Program-made: the position numbers and the translations under genes
The notes under the pieces: generated by a model
Databases searched by the model: none
Told to the model about the DNA's origin: nothing
The model's input: only the letters and a program-made list of their open reading frames with translations
In this document: positions 23,563 through 26,810 of the stretch, in pieces
Layout of the letters: each line of letters opens with the position of its first letter
Numbering within the stretch: the first letter of the stretch is position 1
Source of the DNA: a virus
IMG/VR virus record: IMGVR_UViG_3300022413_000035
Span: 1-26,810 of that record
DNA length: 26,810 bases
Strand: one strand, 5' to 3'

Positions 23563-24717
23563 TCACATTAAGCGTCGCACATCGGGTTGACGTGCATGGT
23601 ACGGCAAGAACGGCGCCGCAGCCGCAGCAGGAGCCGCAAACAGAATCGAGCAGCCTAAATCCCCGACTAATATTTCCCGTCCGCCGCTGTCTTTCTGCAA
23701 CCCAACCGCCGAGTATTGGCTGGTCGATGGTGTTTCGCCCGCAGTGTTGATCTGTGTAAATAACGCATACGCAGTGGTTAGGGTTTTTGCGTATACGCTC
23801 ATAGCGGCGCCGGAACGTCCGACCATGATGTAGTGAGTCGTACCCGATCCATTGCCGCGCTTCGCCCACATCATCGACATGGCGGCTTCGATTGTCCCTA
23901 TGTCGCTGTCACCACTCGGCCCGTTATACTGATTGCCCGAAGTCGCGTCACAGTCCCACCCTTCGTTTGCTTGCCCTGCTATTGTGATGCCAACCGGCGT
24001 TGCCTCCACAGTCCAAGGGCGGTCATCTAAATCCGCGACGCTTCCTTGATCTATTCCGCCACCGAAAACAGTATTCTGCGTCGAGCCCGTCCCCGGTTGA
24101 TAGGTCTTGACTCCGCACTCCCCGTCAATGCCGGTTGTGAAGTCGAGCGTGTCACCAGACTCGGCTTCCCAGGCGGCGAAGCTGTTTACGTGATGATTAA
24201 GACCGCGCCCACGAAATCGCACTTCATCGGGCGTCGTTCCCGTCGAGAAGTCCCCTGTCCCGGTGTATTCCGTCCCGCCGTTCACGCGGAAACCGTAAGC
24301 GCCCGTCGCACTTTCAACGAAATATAATTCAACAAAGTACCACGTATCGGCGCTGATAGATGGTCCTGTGTGTATATCGCTCCCGGTTTCATCGACCAAA
24401 GTCAACGTGTCAGAAACAGTGCGGAAACCTATACTGCCATCATCTGTTATGATGTCCCCGCTATTGCCGACAATAAAGGCTTTCGTGGTGGATGTGCTTG
24501 TGCCCTCGAACCGTATCCAGAAGCTAACTTTCCATCCGACCGGCGTCCCCACTGCCGACATATCAAAAACGACAAAATCGTTAATATCAAGTTCATAACA
24601 ATAATCATCGTATTGCGGGGTCGGCGTCGTAACTGCTGTCGGCGATCCATTAGTACGGGTGCAACGCGAAAGGTCACCCATTCCGCACCCATCGAAATTG
24701 ACAAGCGAAACCGTCAT
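23563..24717 (-). CDS. LamG/concanavalin-like putative adhesin
   Basis: The 384-residue product starts MTVSLVNFDGCGMGDLSRCT. The region of about residues 50-200 has the strand pattern of a jelly-roll lectin-like domain: VGWKVSFWIRFEGTS, GSIGFRTVSDTLTLVD, DTWYFVELYFVESATGAYGF, RVNGGTEYTGTGDF. This is as in LamG or concanavalin-like domains that bind glycans. The C-terminal third is strand-rich and ends with an alanine-rich hydrophobic stretch (LFAAPAAAAAPFLPYHAR) that may be a signal, tail or misfit. The ATG shares a TGATG junction with the gene before it. It may be a tail fibre or capsid-bound lectin. Confidence 0.75.
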   Translation of the reverse strand: MTVSLVNFDGCGMGDLSRCTRTNGSPTAVTTPTPQYDDYCYELDINDFVVFDMSAVGTPVGWKVSFWIRFEGTSTSTTKAFIVGNSGDIITDDGSIGFRTVSDTLTLVDETGSDIHTGPSISADTWYFVELYFVESATGAYGFRVNGGTEYTGTGDFSTGTTPDEVRFRGRGLNHHVNSFAAWEAESGDTLDFTTGIDGECGVKTYQPGTGSTQNTVFGGGIDQGSVADLDDRPWTVEATPVGITIAGQANEGWDCDATSGNQYNGPSGDSDIGTIEAAMSMMWAKRGNGSGTTHYIMVGRSGAAMSVYAKTLTTAYALFTQINTAGETPSTSQYSAVGLQKDSGGREILVGDLGCSILFAAPAAAAAPFLPYHARQPDVRRLM

Positions 24718-25145
24718 CAGTACGTCCGCTTTTGCTCGATGCTCAGAATCGGCTTATCCGCATCACCGCCCCCGCCGAGTGCGGGTAGTACGTCCGGTCC
24801 CTGGATTGTCGTATTCCAATACAACAGATCGCCGCTTTCAGTCTGGTCGTGAACGATCCCGGTTATCAATGCGACCCGAGTCACGACGTACCACGTCCCC
24901 TGCAGACGCTCCCAGAAATAATAGTTGGGTAACGCCGGATCAGTCGTACGGTCCGGATCGTCCGTCGGCAGATCGTCCCGGACTTGAAGTTGGTCTACGG
25001 CATCTTGTAAAAAGTCGATGGCCTTGTTGATCTTCTGCTGAATGTTGCCGGTCAACTGCGTCCACAACACCATCCAATCCACCCCGTCAACACGCACACC
25101 CCCGGCGTGCGTATCGGATGGCGGGTACACCAACTGGATAGCCAT
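24717..25145 (-). CDS. Paralogue 2 with DDPDR...DPALPNYY motif
   Basis: This 142-residue protein (MAIQLVYPPSDTHAGGVRVD at the start) carries a helical segment (IQQKINKAIDFLQDAVDQLQV), then LPTDDPDRTTDPALPNYYFW and beta strands to the end (GTWYVVTRVALITGIVHDQT). The same DDPDRxxDPALPN core and flanking helix occur in the gene just upstream. It has no signal peptide. The ATG at 25145 lies six bases after the previous stop; an earlier start at 25199 would overlap that gene. It is co-transcribed with the LamG-like gene. Function is unknown. The pair might be small virion parts or paired subunits. Confidence 0.75.
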   Translation of the reverse strand: MAIQLVYPPSDTHAGGVRVDGVDWMVLWTQLTGNIQQKINKAIDFLQDAVDQLQVRDDLPTDDPDRTTDPALPNYYFWERLQGTWYVVTRVALITGIVHDQTESGDLLYWNTTIQGPDVLPALGGGGDADKPILSIEQKRTY

Positions 25146-25150
25146 CGGCG

Positions 25151-25558
25151 TTACTGCGGAACCCTGAACTGCCAGATATACCCCTGCGCCGAATCCCAAG
25201 TCGCACTCACAACCTCACAGGGTCGGGCGATGATGTGCGACGAGAGCGCCACCTTTTTGCCATTGGCGTCACCGTGGAAAAAGTTTGGCAACGCCGGATC
25301 TTCACCCCGATCTGGATCATCAAGCGGTAAACTTGCCAAGGTGATGCGCTGGTCTAACAATTCCTGCATTCGGTCGACCGTGCGTTGCGGATGCTGGCCG
25401 GTGCCAGGATTACCCTGAATGTCCGCGTAGGTGATCGAATACACCACCCCGCCACGCGTCACCACAATGTCATCAACCGTCGTGACGATGGACGATATGC
25501 AGGCTCCCGCCTGCGCCGAAAACATAACGAGGATGGCAGACAGCCAGTACCGCACCAT
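25151..25558 (-). CDS. Paralogue 1 with signal peptide and DDPDR...DPALPNFF motif; first late gene
   Basis: This 135-residue product starts MVRYWLSAILVMFSAQAGAC, a Sec-type signal peptide. It may end at AQA (signal peptidase I) or at the weak lipobox AGAC. Next come strands (VVYSITYADIQG), a helix (TVDRMQELLDQRITL) and PLDDPDRGEDPALPNFFHG, shared with its neighbour. The end is again beta (SATWDSAQGYIWQFRVPQ). GGAGG sits seven bases before the ATG, so 25558 is preferred over 25585, which falls at the T run of the terminator with no ribosome binding site. It is the first gene after the late-control region. A secreted phage protein at this position is unusual; role unknown. Confidence 0.75.
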   Translation of the reverse strand: MVRYWLSAILVMFSAQAGACISSIVTTVDDIVVTRGGVVYSITYADIQGNPGTGQHPQRTVDRMQELLDQRITLASLPLDDPDRGEDPALPNFFHGDANGKKVALSSHIIARPCEVVSATWDSAQGYIWQFRVPQ

Positions 25559-25586
25559 GTCGAAACCTCCGCCTAGCCCAGGCATT

Positions 25587-25617
25587 AAAAAACCCGCTCG
25601 GCAGACCTGCCGGCGGG
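25587..25617 (-). terminator. Intrinsic terminator between late promoter region and first late gene
   Basis: On the minus strand CCCGC-CGGCAG and CTGCCG-(A)-GCGGG form an 11-base stem with one bulge and a two-base apex (a wider loop in practice), followed by six T residues. It lies about 30 bases before the first late ATG and about 35-60 bases after the possible promoter. This is where a Q-type antiterminator would act, as at lambda tR'. Confidence 0.85.
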
Positions 25618-25622
25618 CTCTT

Positions 25623-25645
25623 GATAGGCGTTTTGGTCACCTATC
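25623..25645. promoter_or_regulatory. Inverted repeat in the late leader
   Basis: GATAGG (25623-25628) and CCTATC (25640-25645) are perfect inverted copies separated by 11 bases. They lie between the possible -10 and the terminator. They could be an operator, a pause hairpin in the leader RNA or an antitermination recognition element. The stem is short, so chance is possible. Confidence 0.4.
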
Positions 25646-25650
25646 GGAAA

Positions 25651-25690
25651 AGTATAGCGGATTTTGCGCGAAAAAATCGCCGTTTGTCAA
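25651..25690 (-). promoter_or_regulatory. Possible late promoter (pR'-like)
   Basis: TATACT at 25656-25651 (minus strand) is a good -10. A consensus TTGACA occurs at 25690-25685, across the stop codon of the Q-like gene, but the spacing is 28 bases, too long for a normal sigma70 pair. A weaker -35 in the T run near 25671-25676 is possible. The position between regulator and terminator supports a late promoter. Confidence 0.4.
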
Positions 25691-26118
25691 GCCTTGAGGA
25701 TGCGCGCCCAATCTATCCAGCAGCCGAAAGCGCCCTTTGCATCGTCCAGCGCCCCGTAGTAGTCGTTGATCTGTAAGTGTAATTTACGCCGTTTACGATC
25801 CACGGACCACGATCGCGGCGCCGTGTAGTGGATCAGCAAAACCGCGCGATGCTTGGGCGGCAGCCACGCGATGATTCGCTCCACGGCATCCATCAAATCC
25901 TCATCGGCCCGCCAGACGCCCGGGCGGATCTGCCGGACGTTCTGACGCTGGATCGCGCCGAATATCGACTCGCGGCGCTGACCGCACAGGCTCTTGAATA
26001 TCGCCCCGGGTCGCCGCCACAGTGCCCAAGCCATCAGCAGGCAGTCCACGTCATCGGGCGGGCGAATCTCGCGCAGGTCGACGTGCTCGCCTCGCCGTGC
26101 GGTCATGGGCGTTGGCAT
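25687..26118 (-). CDS. Putative late antitermination regulator (Q-like)
   Basis: This 143-residue basic protein has an end of the type seen in Q or related phage late regulators. An AVERIIAWLPPKHRAVLLIHYTA segment (residues about 77-99) is followed by SVDRKRRKLHLQINDYYGALDDAKGAF, resembling a helix-turn-helix region that recognises DNA. The first half is less typical (LMAWALWRRPGAIF and an Arg-rich part). It lies just before a likely late promoter and terminator and after a DNA methyltransferase gene, as Q genes do. The ATG at 26118 has GAGGT about nine bases upstream; an ATG at 26106 gives an exact ATGA overlap but no site. Antitermination is inferred from family-like pattern and position. 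Confidence 0.6.
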   Translation of the reverse strand: MPTPMTARRGEHVDLREIRPPDDVDCLLMAWALWRRPGAIFKSLCGQRRESIFGAIQRQNVRQIRPGVWRADEDLMDAVERIIAWLPPKHRAVLLIHYTAPRSWSVDRKRRKLHLQINDYYGALDDAKGAFGCWIDWARILKA

Positions 26119-26810
26119 CGCGTCACCACCTCAGCCAGCAGAACATCGAACGCGACAGCCGCCACCAGAGGGACGACAGCGTTTCCGAGGCATCGGAGTT
26201 GATCGTTACGGAAGGCCATCCGATCGGGAGTCCCATCAGCCAGGTCACGAACATCGGATTCAATCGCCGGCGCGAGCTCGGGCCATTGATCGAGGATGTA
26301 GGCCCAGGCGTCGGCGTCGTTTGTGGTGGGCGGGAAGGCGTCGTGATCCCCGCCGCGCTGTTCAGCGTATCCGGTACTCCCCGGTGCGCCCCCGTCGATT
26401 CGCTGTCCTCGCTGCGGGGTGTCGGCCAAGTATGAATCTTCTCTTCTAGGTTGCATTTTCCCCGGTCGGTTTTCGTGTTGCGAGTCATATGGGTCCGTGG
26501 AATGGGCCAGTTCTCCGCCGCCCCGCTCAGTGTCGTGCCCCCTGTCTGTCCCGGCGTCGGGTTCTCCGCCGTTTGAGATTGACTGGTCACGGTCGCGGTA
26601 GGCCAACACCCACACCCGTTCCCGCCGATGCGGCGCGCCAACGTCTTTCGCACCCAGAAAGAGCGGTTCCGCGCATTTGTAACCCATGTCTGATAGTCGT
26701 TCCCGGACGGACTGAAAATGTCCACCTGTGACCCAGGCGCCGACGTTCTCAAAAAAACAGTATTCAGGCTGGACTTCCTCGATAATTCGGAGCATGGCGG
26801 GTATGGGTCC
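26103..26810 (-). CDS. C5-cytosine DNA methyltransferase, C-terminal part (runs off right edge)
   Basis: The visible 235 codons carry motif IV as CFFENV (just inside the edge), motif VIII as GAPHRRERVWVLAY and motif X as LRCLGNAVVP, the standard C5-methyltransferase set. The catalytic PCQ motif and SAM-binding motif I are upstream, outside the window. The frame is open to the last base, and the first internal ATG (26795) is not the true start. The target-recognition part is compact, typical of phage enzymes. The enzyme would methylate cytosines in a short DNA site and may protect phage DNA from host restriction. It overlaps the Q-like start by 16 bases. Confidence 0.88.
   Translation of the reverse strand, partial: GPIPAMLRIIEEVQPEYCFFENVGAWVTGGHFQSVRERLSDMGYKCAEPLFLGAKDVGAPHRRERVWVLAYRDRDQSISNGGEPDAGTDRGHDTERGGGELAHSTDPYDSQHENRPGKMQPRREDSYLADTPQRGQRIDGGAPGSTGYAEQRGGDHDAFPPTTNDADAWAYILDQWPELAPAIESDVRDLADGTPDRMAFRNDQLRCLGNAVVPLVAAVAFDVLLAEVVTRCQRP

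Noticed and set aside
23537-23869. 110-residue minus-strand frame overlapping the LamG-like gene end
   Set aside because: It lies out of frame within a supported gene and lacks a ribosome binding site.

Overview
The window is a GC-rich stretch of a tailed-phage or prophage genome, with every supported gene on the minus strand and read from the right edge to the left. Gene order and families point to a long-tailed, lambda-like siphovirus. The large terminase is GpA-type, the portal lambda-type, the protease and capsid HK97-type, and the tail chaperone has a -1 frameshift. The host cannot be named. Base composition and Shine-Dalgarno sites suggest a GC-rich Gram-negative bacterium, and a lipobox protein fits that. 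No integrase, repressor, tRNA, rRNA, CRISPR or insertion sequence was seen.

Right end (about 25.6-26.8 kb): the 3' part of a C5-cytosine DNA methyltransferase gene, then a Q-like late regulator. The 128 bases after it hold a possible late promoter, a small inverted repeat and a strong intrinsic terminator ahead of the first late gene. This matches the lambda layout of Q, pR' and tR'.

Accessory late block (18.9-25.6 kb): eleven closely packed genes occupy the place where lambda has its lysis genes. They include two small paralogues sharing a DDPDR...DPALPN motif, a LamG-like protein, several beta-rich virion-type proteins, a 583-residue protein made mostly of about 23 repeats of 22 residues, and a probable gpZ-like tail protein. 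A terminator closes the block.

Head block (10.2-18.8 kb): small and large terminase (overlapping by 215 bases), a protein with a gpW-like C-terminus, portal, a fused protease and major capsid protein, a decoration-like protein, a methyltransferase-glycosyltransferase fusion, an AT-hook-like small protein and a head-tail joining protein.

Tail block (2.4-10.2 kb): tail terminator, a 59-residue small protein, tail tube, chaperone with its -1 frameshift product, tape measure, a hub-like protein, and two further tail proteins. The left end (1-2.3 kb) holds a membrane protein, a lipoprotein, a possible glycosidase with a proline-rich tail, a cysteine-rich peptide, an HExxH protein and the first codons of another gene. 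Most neighbours overlap by ATGA, GTGA or TGATG, so translational coupling is likely throughout.
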